Source: Breznakiella homolactica (GTDB taxonomy: Bacteria > Spirochaetota > Spirochaetia > Treponematales > Breznakiellaceae). Taken from it: a DNA stretch of 64,000 bases. Made by a program: the position numbers and the translations under genes. Each line of letters opens with the position of its first letter. Position 1 is the first letter of the stretch. A model generated the notes under the pieces. That model saw nothing but the letters and a program-made list of their open reading frames with translations. It did not search any database and was not told where the DNA came from. The stretch is from NCBI RefSeq assembly GCF_016616095.2, contig NZ_CP067089.2, forward strand, positions 2,914,001 to 2,978,000, in the 5' to 3' direction. Below are positions 35,544-43,670 of the stretch, piece by piece.

Positions 35544-36293
35544 ATGCGACAGATCATAGTACAGACACTGACAAACCTTGGCCGGTATTTTGATTTTGTC
35601 AAGGACGTTATCCTAAGCGTTTTCCGCCGTCCTTTCAGAATTAACCAATTCGTGATGGAACTGGAACACCTCGGAGTTAACTCCATAGCTATAATATTTC
35701 TGTCCGGCGGCGCCATCGGTATGATAATCGCCCTCCAGATGGTGGCCCTGCTCCTTCCCTTTCAGGCTGAAATCGGCACCGGCGCCGCTGTGGCGGTTGC
35801 CATGGGCCGGGAATTGGCGCCCATCATCACCACGCTGATGCTTATAGCGAAAAACGGGTCCGCCATGGCGGCGGAACTGGGGACCATGCGGGTGACCGAG
35901 CAGATTGACGCCCTGGAATCCATGGCCGTGAGCCCGGTTCATTACCTGGTACTGCCCAAGGTTATCGCGTCGGTGGTGGTTTTCCCGGTTCTGACCCTCC
36001 TGGCCAACGTGGTGGGAACCCTGGGCTCCCTGTTCATTTCAGTATATCTGTATGGAATTGACTCGGCGGTGTATACCCACTTTATGTTCGATATGCTCAG
36101 CCCCCGGGATATCTACACGGGAATGATAAAATCCGCCATAATGGGGTTTATGGTGGCAACCATCTGCTGTTATAAGGGACTCAACACAACCCAGGGCGCA
36201 AAAGGCGTAGGTGACAGCGCCACCAGCGCGGTGGTGACTTCATCGGTGGCTATTCTCGTAGCCGATTATATCCTTGCCTCGCTGATGCTCTAG
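35544..36293 (+). CDS. mlaE: MlaE-type ABC transporter permease
   Basis: 249 residues, about five or six membrane helices. MlaE/YrbE signatures: the amphipathic N-terminal helix (NLGRYFDFVKDV), GMIIALQMV, GRELAPIITTLMLIAKNGSAMAAELGTM and VTEQIDALESMAV. Inner-membrane part of the Mla (MCE) lipid transport system that moves phospholipid between inner and outer membrane. ATG at 35544 with GGAAGG upstream. First of three genes mlaE-mlaF-mlaD. Confidence 0.93.
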   Translation: MRQIIVQTLTNLGRYFDFVKDVILSVFRRPFRINQFVMELEHLGVNSIAIIFLSGGAIGMIIALQMVALLLPFQAEIGTGAAVAVAMGRELAPIITTLMLIAKNGSAMAAELGTMRVTEQIDALESMAVSPVHYLVLPKVIASVVVFPVLTLLANVVGTLGSLFISVYLYGIDSAVYTHFMFDMLSPRDIYTGMIKSAIMGFMVATICCYKGLNTTQGAKGVGDSATSAVVTSSVAILVADYILASLML

Positions 36294-36295
36294 AT

Positions 36296-37060
36296 GTGAT
36301 GCCCATGGATAAACCGATTGTCCGGGTCGCGGACCTGTATAAAGCCTTCGGCCCCAATGAAGTCCTGAAGGGCGTAAACCTTGAAATACAGGAAAAATCA
36401 ATCTGCGCCATAATCGGCCAAAGCGGTACCGGCAAGAGTGTTCTGTTTAAAAGCATCATAGGAATGCTTACGCCGGATAAAGGCAGGGTTTGGTTCAAAG
36501 ATACGGAACTGACCGCCCTGCCCAAGGCCGAGCTTATGGATATACGGAAATATTTTGGGTATTCTTTTCAGAACGCCGCGCTTTTTGATTCCATGACCGT
36601 CGGCGAGAATATCGAATTCCCTCTGAGGGAAGTGCTCCACATGAAGAATAAAAAGGAAATAAAGAAAAAAGTTACGGAAATGCTTGAATGGATAGAACTG
36701 CCGGATATCGCATCCAAGCGGCCGGATGAACTCTCCGGGGGTATGCGCAAACGGGTCGGGGTTGCCCGGTCTTTGGTTATGCGTCCGGAGGTATTGTTCT
36801 TTGATGAGCCCACCACGGGGCTCGATCCGGTGCTGTCCGAAACCATATACAATCTGGTGGTCAGGGTCAACAAGGAGCTGTCCATAACCTGTGTTTTAAT
36901 AACCCATGATATTCCTGCGGCATTCCGTATTTCCGATAAGATCGCGTTCCTTGACCAGGGCTGCATTATCGCGGACGGAACCCCCGGCGAAGTAGCCCAA
37001 AGTGACCACGCACTGGTTAAGGATTTTATCCGTCTTTCATTCAGCGAGTTGGCAGTATGA
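36296..37060 (+). CDS. mlaF: MlaF-type ABC transporter ATPase
   Basis: 254 residues. Walker A GQSGTGKSVLFKS, Q-loop GYSFQNAALFDSMTVGENI, signature LSGGMRKRVGVARS, Walker B EVLFFDEPTTGLDPV and switch His in LITHDIPAAFR, all intact. The frame opens with GTG at 36296; ATG codons at 36299 and 36305 are also possible and none has a clear ribosome site, so the start is uncertain by three residues. The stop of mlaE is 3 bases away. Powers the MlaE permease. Confidence 0.93.
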   Translation: MMPMDKPIVRVADLYKAFGPNEVLKGVNLEIQEKSICAIIGQSGTGKSVLFKSIIGMLTPDKGRVWFKDTELTALPKAELMDIRKYFGYSFQNAALFDSMTVGENIEFPLREVLHMKNKKEIKKKVTEMLEWIELPDIASKRPDELSGGMRKRVGVARSLVMRPEVLFFDEPTTGLDPVLSETIYNLVVRVNKELSITCVLITHDIPAAFRISDKIAFLDQGCIIADGTPGEVAQSDHALVKDFIRLSFSELAV

Positions 37061-38493
37061 ACATATCACGGTACGTAAAAATAGCTCTTTTCTTTATTGG
37101 CATCGGCACCGCGGGAACGGCCTATGTGGTTATGTCATCCGACGGTTTCGGCTCTTTTAATACACAGATGTATGAAATCCGTATTGATGACGCCACGGGT
37201 TTATCCAGCAACTCCAAGGTATATCTCGCGGGTATTCCCATCGGAAAGATAAAATCCATAGAACTCCAGCGGGACCATGCCATACTTAAGGTCGCCTTCT
37301 TAAAGGATGTTGAAATACGCGCGGACGCTGAGGTTTCCCGGAAGACATCCTCCATACTGGGGACAGCGGTCCTCGCTCTTAACCCCGGCTCGGACAGCGC
37401 CCCGCTGGCAAAGCCGGGAGCCCGCATCAATTCGCCCGCCGCGGGGGCGGATATGAATTCCATCATGACGGTGGTCGCGGACCTGGGCACCCAGCTCACG
37501 GGTATTCTCGCGGAACTCCAGGCGAACCAGCTGCAGCTGCTGTCGGTTTCCCTCGAAACCTTTAATTCCATCGCCAATAAAATCGACTCCCGGACGGAGA
37601 TGGAACTCGACAGGGTTTCCCGGATTCTTGAGTCCGTGGCGGTCATAACCGAACGGACCGACCGTCTCCTCAGCGAACGGGAAACAGATATCGTAAATTC
37701 GGTTTCGGATATCCAGCTGGCTCTGGAAAACATCAGGGCTATTACCGATGATATCCGCGGCGGAGAGGGAAACATCGGCCAGGTACTGTACGATGACCGG
37801 CTCTACACCGCCCTCCTCGGTACGCTGGAAGAAACCCATGTCGCTGCGGCAAAACTGACCACCGCCATGGACAGCGTAAACCGGATAGCCGTGGACGCTG
37901 AGGAGGTTGTCCAGAAAGCGGTGGGGCTGGGTATCGAAGTCGATACACTGGCAGGATATGACATTCTGAATAACCGTTTCAGGGCCGGCGCGTCCCTGCG
38001 GATTAATCCGCGGTCCAACGACCGCTGGTACAGAGTCGGGGTCAGCTCCGCCCCGGACGGGGTTTCATCAAGAAAAACCAAGGAAACCGTGGTTAACGGG
38101 AGTGTGGTTTCAGTAGAAGAAACCACCGAAACTTCCTACAAAGTCGCCATTGACGCGGAGCTTGCCCGGCAATTCGGAATGTTTACGGTCCGGGGCGGTA
38201 TTCTGGAAAGCACCGCCGGTGTCGGCGTTGACATACAGCCGTTAAAATGGCTGATGCTCTCCGGAGAGGTTTTTAATTTCAGGGAAGACCATATGCCGAA
38301 TCTCCGGGGAAGCGTTACGATATATCCGTTCTTTGATCCCAATTCGGACAATCCGCTCCACTGGATTTATCTGAAGGGCGGGATAAACCGCGCCCTGGAG
38401 GATGACCGGGATTTCTTTGTCGGCGCCGGGATCCGGTTCGCCGACCGGGAAGTAAAGGGCCTCGTGGGGCTCCTGCCGTCATTCTCGGACTGA
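37057..38493 (+). CDS. mlaD: MlaD/MCE protein with long coiled coil and C-terminal beta-rich domain
   Basis: 478 residues, far longer than MlaD of E. coli (183). One N-terminal membrane helix about 7-27, MCE domain about 37-118 (YLAGIPIGKIKSIEL, then SILGTAVLALNPGS), helical coiled-coil region about 130-295. A C-terminal part about 297-478 of alternating polar and hydrophobic strands follows (WYRVGVSSAPDGV, MFTVRGGILESTAGVGVDI, FFVGAGIRFADREVKG), resembling an outer-membrane barrel or barrel-like domain. It may reach from inner to outer membrane. Overlaps mlaF by 4 bases (ATGA). Confidence 0.85.
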   Translation: MNISRYVKIALFFIGIGTAGTAYVVMSSDGFGSFNTQMYEIRIDDATGLSSNSKVYLAGIPIGKIKSIELQRDHAILKVAFLKDVEIRADAEVSRKTSSILGTAVLALNPGSDSAPLAKPGARINSPAAGADMNSIMTVVADLGTQLTGILAELQANQLQLLSVSLETFNSIANKIDSRTEMELDRVSRILESVAVITERTDRLLSERETDIVNSVSDIQLALENIRAITDDIRGGEGNIGQVLYDDRLYTALLGTLEETHVAAAKLTTAMDSVNRIAVDAEEVVQKAVGLGIEVDTLAGYDILNNRFRAGASLRINPRSNDRWYRVGVSSAPDGVSSRKTKETVVNGSVVSVEETTETSYKVAIDAELARQFGMFTVRGGILESTAGVGVDIQPLKWLMLSGEVFNFREDHMPNLRGSVTIYPFFDPNSDNPLHWIYLKGGINRALEDDRDFFVGAGIRFADREVKGLVGLLPSFSD

Positions 38494-38528
38494 CCGCTGC
38501 TGGTCACTAAGCGCCGGTATAAGAACTG

Positions 38529-39146
38529 TTACAGCTTCATCAGTTCCAGCATATTGTCCAGGATTTTTCGGATTTCTTCATCCGTTTCTTTTTCGGAAGA
38601 TTTCACCGCTTCCAGAAAAAGCTGGGCCTGCATGGGTTTGGTAAAAACCGGCCACCATTCACTGATTACTTCATACGTATTTTCCGCAATTACCCTACGG
38701 TTCTCCGTTCTGAGATCATCGGAAGCGGAAAACACCTGTATCGATCCTTTGAGTACCGTGGTCATTCCGGTGAGCATCTGAACCAGGTCAGAATTCTCGT
38801 TATCCTTGTAATGATTAAGAACGTCGGACATATACCAGATCAGGTTGTTGTGGAAAAAGACAAATTCATCTTCATATTCAGTGATATAGGAGGCATAGGT
38901 AACGTACACAGACGTTATGTCATTGAGGCGGTCAACAGCGAAATATTCCTCCGGCGGATAGTTGTCCTTATCGAAAAAACCGTAATCTTCCAGATCAGCC
39001 AGCCCCGGCAGAACCGGTGACTTACTGTCCGCGACGAGAGCTACGTTGAGTTTTCTTATGAATCCTGAAAGCACCGCGTCCCGGGCAAAGAGCACGCCGC
39101 CGGCGACGCAGAAAAAAACACAAATAAACACGGATCGTTTTTTCAT
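38529..39146 (-). CDS. Exported protein of unknown function
   Basis: 205 residues. N-terminal signal peptide MKKRSVFICVFFCVAGGVLFARD with a likely cleavage after the Ala near residue 21. The mature part is acidic and mostly helical, with Tyr/Glu-rich segments (ITEYEDEFVFFHNNLIWYM). No domain recognised. Convergent with mlaD, 35 bases apart; its real partners are unclear. The 211 bases between it and the ABC permease gene upstream hold no supported gene. Confidence 0.7.
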   Translation of the reverse strand: MKKRSVFICVFFCVAGGVLFARDAVLSGFIRKLNVALVADSKSPVLPGLADLEDYGFFDKDNYPPEEYFAVDRLNDITSVYVTYASYITEYEDEFVFFHNNLIWYMSDVLNHYKDNENSDLVQMLTGMTTVLKGSIQVFSASDDLRTENRRVIAENTYEVISEWWPVFTKPMQAQLFLEAVKSSEKETDEEIRKILDNMLELMKL

Positions 39147-39357
39147 TCCTCATTCCTTTACGGCCAACCGGAGACCAGCCGGTTTTTCTGACAGAGGGTC
39201 TGCTTCACTCAAAGGAAGCATATTCAGTATATACCCCTTTTTCCGTATTCCATACGAAAAAATACCAGGCGGCATCCGGCCCGGCGGCAGGAGGATTAAC
39301 CGGAGTATACGCCGAAAGATCCGCCAATACCCTGAAACCCTGTTTCCCCAATGAGAC

Positions 39358-40017
39358 CTAAACTTCTCTCCTGGAAAAAATCCGCCCCCCTGCAATGATA
39401 AAACATCCGGTACATACGGTCATCACAATCAACCCGGCAGTGAGACTGACCAGCGCTGTGATTCCAAAATGTGCAGCCAGGCAAAAAATGAAGCAGGAAA
39501 TCCGGGATTTAGCCAGGGATCCGATCACTCCCGCCATGGAGGCCATGACAATGGCGAAAAGAAAATCCAATGTATACGCCTGCAGGACAGCGGCAAAGGA
39601 AACGGATGCTATTCCGGAAAAACAGATACTGAGAATGCTTGCCAGAAAAAAACTGCCGAGGTACATAATCGCGGCATATAAAAGCACGGCGGCCAGTTTC
39701 GCGAATAAAACCATACGCCGGGAAACAGGGCAGGCAAGGGTTCGCCTGATTTCTCCGGAGACAAATTCCCCGGTGAGGAGATCCGCTGCCAGCAGGGAGA
39801 CCGCCAAAGGAATAAAACAATACATAAGAATTTTCAGTACAGTAAACGGATAATATACCAGATTGATATTGAACCGGTTCCCCGGTATCAGGGCCAACCC
39901 GATACCGGCAATTATTACCGCTCCCAGCGCGGCCAAAAGGAAAGGGTATTTTTTCCGGTGGAAAATCTTTACCAGTTCACCGGAAACAAGGGCGGCGAAG
40001 GCTGTTACCCTGTACAT
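39358..40017 (-). CDS. ABC-2 type transporter permease
   Basis: 219 residues from the ATG at 40017, chosen because AAGAAGG lies just before it; an earlier frame start at 40056 lies within the ATPase gene without a site. Six membrane helices. An EIRRTLACPVSRRMVLFAKL segment is typical of the coupling region of ABC-2 permeases such as the BcrB/lantibiotic-immunity group. Overlaps the ATPase gene by 13 bases. Probably exports or shields against a peptide or lipid-like compound; the substrate is unknown. Last gene of the efflux region. Confidence 0.8.
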   Translation of the reverse strand: MYRVTAFAALVSGELVKIFHRKKYPFLLAALGAVIIAGIGLALIPGNRFNINLVYYPFTVLKILMYCFIPLAVSLLAADLLTGEFVSGEIRRTLACPVSRRMVLFAKLAAVLLYAAIMYLGSFFLASILSICFSGIASVSFAAVLQAYTLDFLFAIVMASMAGVIGSLAKSRISCFIFCLAAHFGITALVSLTAGLIVMTVCTGCFIIAGGRIFSRREV

Positions 40018-40739
40018 GGTACTGCCTTCTTGCCGGCATCGGTCCGTGATACGCAATACGCTTCAAAACCGCCATACATATCGGCTGCATCACGGGCATC
40101 GGCCTTACCCGTCACGGTACCGTTCCGCATCACGAGAGCATTGGTACAGAGCAAATCAATTTCCCGGAACAGGGTGCTGGAAATCACAATGGTCCGTTCT
40201 TTCTTCTGCTGATTCCTGATAATTCCGTACAGGGCATTTTTTTCTTCAGCCGCGAGTCCGCGGAAGGGCTCATCGAGAATCAGCAGCTCCGGTTCCGGAA
40301 GTATTGCCATGGCAAGCCCCAGCCGCTGTTTCATTGCGGGAGTATACGTCCCTACCCGTACATTCTGATACGCCGCCAGGCCAACCTGCTCAAGAACGTA
40401 TTCCGTGGCGGCCCGGGGACAGCCAGGATACAGTTTTCGGATTATTTCAAGATTTTGGATCGCGGTTAAATACGGATAGCCGCCGGGCTTCTCAATAAGA
40501 CATCCCATCTTCCCCAAAACACGTTCCGGATTTTTACCGGGATCTTTTCCGAAGATACTGGTACGCCCGCTGTCCGCCCGGGTAAGCCCGGCCATGATTT
40601 TCATAACCGTCGTTTTTCCGCTGCCCCTGAACCCGAGAAGGCCACAGGTTTCTCCCTTTTTTATACTGAAGGAAACATTGTTAATACCGCCGCCGGTTTT
40701 ATACTGTTTGGTCAGCCGTTCCAATACAACCACATTCAT
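40005..40739 (-). CDS. ABC transporter ATPase of the BcrA/lantibiotic-immunity type
   Basis: 244 residues. Walker A GFRGSGKTTVMK, Walker B ELLILDEPFRGL. The signature loop reads YTPAMKQRLGLA where most relatives have Y-S-x-G-M-x-Q-R, so Ser and Gly are replaced by Thr and Ala. The switch-region His is replaced: VISSTLFREID stands where SSH is usual. These changes may lower ATP hydrolysis. Works with the overlapping permease gene. It lies 73 bases downstream of the second RND adaptor gene and may be transcribed with it. Confidence 0.82.
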   Translation of the reverse strand: MNVVVLERLTKQYKTGGGINNVSFSIKKGETCGLLGFRGSGKTTVMKIMAGLTRADSGRTSIFGKDPGKNPERVLGKMGCLIEKPGGYPYLTAIQNLEIIRKLYPGCPRAATEYVLEQVGLAAYQNVRVGTYTPAMKQRLGLAMAILPEPELLILDEPFRGLAAEEKNALYGIIRNQQKKERTIVISSTLFREIDLLCTNALVMRNGTVTGKADARDAADMYGGFEAYCVSRTDAGKKAVPCTG

Positions 40740-40812
40740 CTGCGTATCTTTCCTTTACGGTATTGGCGGTTATTTTCACTTTCCATCGCGGATGATGAAA
40801 TGCCTTTCATAT

Positions 40813-41736
40813 TCAGATCCTTGTGTTTACAACTTTCACCAGCACACCGTCGGCAAGAAACTGCTGTCCCTGGATCACTACGGATTCCCCGCCGGAAAGG
40901 CCGGTTTTAATTTCCGTCAGATCATCCACCGAAACGCCCGGCTCCACTTCGCGCAGGGCGGCATGATCAGTGTCTTGAAGAACATATACATAGGAGGATC
41001 CCCGCATTTCGACAACCGCTTCGGAGGGTACGGTGATAACCTGCTCGTAGGTCAAGGTGTTGAGTTTTACCCGGGCAAACATACCGGAATTGATCCTGCT
41101 GTCATTTGTATCAAACCGGAGCACCACTTTTTTTGTCCGTGTCTCGGGGTCCACCACCGGGGAAACCCGGATAACCGCTGCGGGAAATATTTCACCGGGG
41201 TAGGCCTGGAGCGTAACCTGGGCTTTGAGGCCTTCCGTAAGCTGGCCGACATCCCGTTCGGGGATCTGGACTTCAATTTCAAGATTGTTCATCACGGAAA
41301 TAGCAGTGATCGTACTGGCGGTGGTTACTGTGGAGCCCACCGCTGGGGGCGCAGCCGTTACGATCCCGGTGATGGGAGCGTACACGGGGCTCAGGGAATA
41401 GGTCGTTCCCGGTTTGGATGGATCTACCTCCGCGATGAGCTGGCCTTTATAAACGGCGGAACCCAAGTCAACTTTAAGCGATACAATTTTTCCCGCCGCG
41501 TCGGGGACCACCGAGACCTGCTGTTCGGTCACGATATTGCCGTTAATTTCGATATAGGACTGCAGGGTTCTGCGTTCCGCTTCCTCAATGCGAACTGAAA
41601 ATACCGATTCCCCGGAACCGCCGGGATGGGCCTGTCCGGTACCTGCCGTTTCTTTTCCAGCCAGCAAGGGAGGAACAAAAATCAGTCCCGCCGATACAAT
41701 TAAAACCGCTGTAAAAATAATCACTTTCTTCGCCAT
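40813..41736 (-). CDS. RND efflux periplasmic adaptor (copy 1)
   Basis: 307 residues from the ATG at 41736 (AGGAG upstream; an in-frame start at 41763 is rejected). N-terminal membrane anchor or signal (VIIFTAVLIVSAGLIFVPP), then the barrel-sandwich hybrid (VVPDAAGKIVSLKVDLGSAV, SPVYAPITGIVTA) with no long coiled-coil hairpin, and beta-barrel and membrane-proximal domains. Very similar along its length to the adaptor at 46817-47737, so one arose by duplication. It follows the TolC-like gene and precedes the ABC exporter genes, and could serve either. Confidence 0.88.
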   Translation of the reverse strand: MAKKVIIFTAVLIVSAGLIFVPPLLAGKETAGTGQAHPGGSGESVFSVRIEEAERRTLQSYIEINGNIVTEQQVSVVPDAAGKIVSLKVDLGSAVYKGQLIAEVDPSKPGTTYSLSPVYAPITGIVTAAPPAVGSTVTTASTITAISVMNNLEIEVQIPERDVGQLTEGLKAQVTLQAYPGEIFPAAVIRVSPVVDPETRTKKVVLRFDTNDSRINSGMFARVKLNTLTYEQVITVPSEAVVEMRGSSYVYVLQDTDHAALREVEPGVSVDDLTEIKTGLSGGESVVIQGQQFLADGVLVKVVNTRI

Positions 41737-41827
41737 TTTTTTCTCCTGTTGATCTAACCCCAAAGGCCGGCATCCGGCCCCGGGTATCCGGTATACCCGT
41801 TTACAGGGACCGCCTGTAAACAGGGAT

Positions 41828-43114
41828 TTACATATCTAAAAGCGTCCCGAAGGGAACGTTTATTTCTTTTTCAAGATCGAGAATTGACGACAGCAGGGTG
41901 TATTGTTCTTCCTGTATTTTATTCCGGGCTTGGAGCAGGCTGTCGCCCGCGGAGCGGAGGCTTTGGAGGTCCACCGTGCCGTTTCTGTAGGATGTTTCAT
42001 ACATCTCATAGGTCCGTTCGGCGAGTTCCGCGTTGAGCCGCAGGGCCGCGATATTTTCCAGCGACTGTTCAATGGTTCTCTGGTACTGCCGGATCTGATT
42101 GCCGGAATTCATCAGCGCTTCGGCGATACGGCTTTCGTAATTGCTGATGCTGTCATTGAGGGAATCGATCTGCTCCCGGGAGGATGACCAGGGAAGGAAG
42201 CTGTCCAGGTTTAAAGAAATCCGTACCGAGAACTGGCCGTTGTCAGACCAATCGTTATTGGAATAGGTCGGAGCGGTGTTCCAGGAGAGGTTTAAACTGG
42301 GCATATACGCCTGATTCCAGGCGGCCTTCTTTTGGGCCTCAGTAACTTCCAGGGATTTCCGCAGGGATACAATTGCATACGATTCCCCGGTTACGGGTAT
42401 CTCTTCAATCCGGATCGTACCTGCCGCATCGTCCAGAAAACCCTCAAGGGCAATCTCTTCGTCCTGCGGCAGCCCGAGGATCTGCTTAAAGGAATCCAGG
42501 GCGTTTTCGTACCGGGCTTCGGCGCTCCGGAGATTGGGTTTAAGGTTTTCGAGATCCACCCGGGCGGACAGTTCATCCAGGCTCGAGGCCTGCCCGACCC
42601 GCGCGAGGTTTGCGGTCTGATCGTACCGTGCCTGGGCGGTATCGATACTTTGTTCGGTGAGTCCGATATTGGCTTTCAGTAACAGGAGCTGGTAAAAGGC
42701 TTTCCGCACCTGGAGTTCGAGATCCTGTTTTGCCGCTTCATAGGTAATCACGCCGGCTTCATAATCGGCTTTCGCCTTGTTTATATTGGAAACGATCGAC
42801 GGGGAAAGATTTAAGCTTGTTGAAAGGGATACGCCGGGGGTCCACTCATCCCGGCCCGGAACCAGATCGCCGGTCAGGCTTGTTCCGTGGCTTACGGAAC
42901 CGGAAGCCGTCACCGTTGGGATAAGGCTGTTCCAGGACCGGTCGGCGGTCCGTTTCTTCCCATCCGTTTCCAGTTTCGTCCTGCCGAGGGAAAGGTTGTT
43001 TTCCAATGCAAGAGCCACCGCCCGTTCCACATCAAGGGATTCGGCTGCTGCCGCGAAGGCGGTACCGACCAGAAATACACAGACTAAAAATACAGTTTTA
43101 TTTTTCATTATCAT
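41828..43114 (-). CDS. TolC-family outer membrane efflux protein
   Basis: 428 residues with signal peptide (hydrophobic core VFLVCVFLVGTAFA, cleavage near AAAAE). Two repeated outer-membrane-efflux halves: ALALENNLSLGRTKLE early in the first, QARYDQTANLARVGQASSLD later in it, and AELAERTYEMYETSYRNGTV with DLQSLRSAGDSLLQARNKI in the second. Forms the trimeric outer-membrane channel for the RND pump encoded upstream. Has its own promoter region (43175-43230) with a three-box array identical in layout to that of the adaptor-2 operon. Confidence 0.9.
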   Translation of the reverse strand: MIMKNKTVFLVCVFLVGTAFAAAAESLDVERAVALALENNLSLGRTKLETDGKKRTADRSWNSLIPTVTASGSVSHGTSLTGDLVPGRDEWTPGVSLSTSLNLSPSIVSNINKAKADYEAGVITYEAAKQDLELQVRKAFYQLLLLKANIGLTEQSIDTAQARYDQTANLARVGQASSLDELSARVDLENLKPNLRSAEARYENALDSFKQILGLPQDEEIALEGFLDDAAGTIRIEEIPVTGESYAIVSLRKSLEVTEAQKKAAWNQAYMPSLNLSWNTAPTYSNNDWSDNGQFSVRISLNLDSFLPWSSSREQIDSLNDSISNYESRIAEALMNSGNQIRQYQRTIEQSLENIAALRLNAELAERTYEMYETSYRNGTVDLQSLRSAGDSLLQARNKIQEEQYTLLSSILDLEKEINVPFGTLLDM

Positions 43115-43174
43115 TTACCTCACCATCTGAATATTCAGCAGGGAATACCATTGCGGCCCCAGCCTGATACGGTA

Positions 43175-43230
43175 AATATAAACGGGCCTTGTTAAATCAA
43201 AACCAAGCATGGGTAAAATGTTTGTAAACT
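43175..43230 (-). promoter_or_regulatory. Promoter of the TolC-like gene with three-box GTAAAAT array
   Basis: On the plus strand GTTAAAT (43191), GTAAAAT (43213) and GTAAACT (43224) are spaced 22 and 11 bases. Read toward the gene (minus strand), TTTTGA (43202-43197), 16 bases and TATATT (43180-43175) form a candidate promoter whose -35 abuts the first box. Bases 43191-43230 match 47854-47893 at 29 of 40 positions without gaps. Boxes on one helix face fit an OmpR-type regulator; the one at 49549-50244 is the natural candidate. Confidence 0.65.
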
Positions 43231-43287
43231 AATCATAAAATCGGATCTGCCTGCGGCGGGATTTACGAAACGGACGCAAACGGAAAA

Positions 43288-43341
43288 GGACAATCCGAAA
43301 AGCATGCATGGTTTAAAACCCCGCACCATTCCGGATTGTCC
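43288..43341. terminator. Hairpin between the PII-like and TolC-like genes
   Basis: GGACAATCCG (43288-43297) pairs with CGGATTGTCC (43332-43341); inside, ATGGT and ACCAT also pair. Read on the minus strand it is followed by a short T-rich stretch. It may end or weaken the pump transcript before the TolC-like gene, which has its own promoter. Confidence 0.45.
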
Positions 43342-43384
43342 CTTTGTATCAACATTATTTTAAATATGAATTATCTTACAGCGG

Positions 43385-43669
43385 TCACGGTTCTCCGTTA
43401 AGGAAGAATATCTTTATCCCTTCCCCGGGGAATTGTTCTTTTACCCCCTGTATAATTTCCGCGGCCTTTGCCGCGTCCCCGTCATTGATATAACTGATGA
43501 CCATAAAGTTTTCCTCCGGCCATACCGCGGTCCCCAGCCGGTATTCGCTTTTTCCTCTGCCGTTAACTACCGGGATCAAGGTGTAATAGAAGTCCGTGAT
43601 CGTTTCTTCAAGACCCTTTAAAACCTCATCCTGAACCGACCGGTTGGCAAATATTTCAATCCGTTTCAT
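43385..43669 (-). CDS. PII-like small protein associated with RND transporters (PG0541 type)
   Basis: 94 residues from the ATG at 43669, where GGAGG lies six bases upstream; the longer frame to 43705 overlaps the pump gene further. Ferredoxin-like beta-alpha-beta pattern: MKRIEIFANRSVQDEVLKG at the N terminus, FMVISYINDGDAAKAAEII in the middle. Similar small PII-like proteins occur next to RND pumps in anaerobes and may act as signal or metal sensors. Its start codon lies just inside the pump gene's stop region, so it is co-translated with the pump. Confidence 0.7.
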   Translation of the reverse strand: MKRIEIFANRSVQDEVLKGLEETITDFYYTLIPVVNGRGKSEYRLGTAVWPEENFMVISYINDGDAAKAAEIIQGVKEQFPGEGIKIFFLNGEP

Positions 43670-43670
43670 A

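Noticed and set aside
39150..39395. 81-codon minus-strand frame between the unknown exported protein and the ABC permease
   Set aside because: Overlaps the permease gene end, has no ribosome site and shows no domain.
40594..41598. 334-codon plus-strand frame across the ABC ATPase and adaptor genes
   Set aside because: Lies opposite two clear minus-strand genes and shows no family motif.
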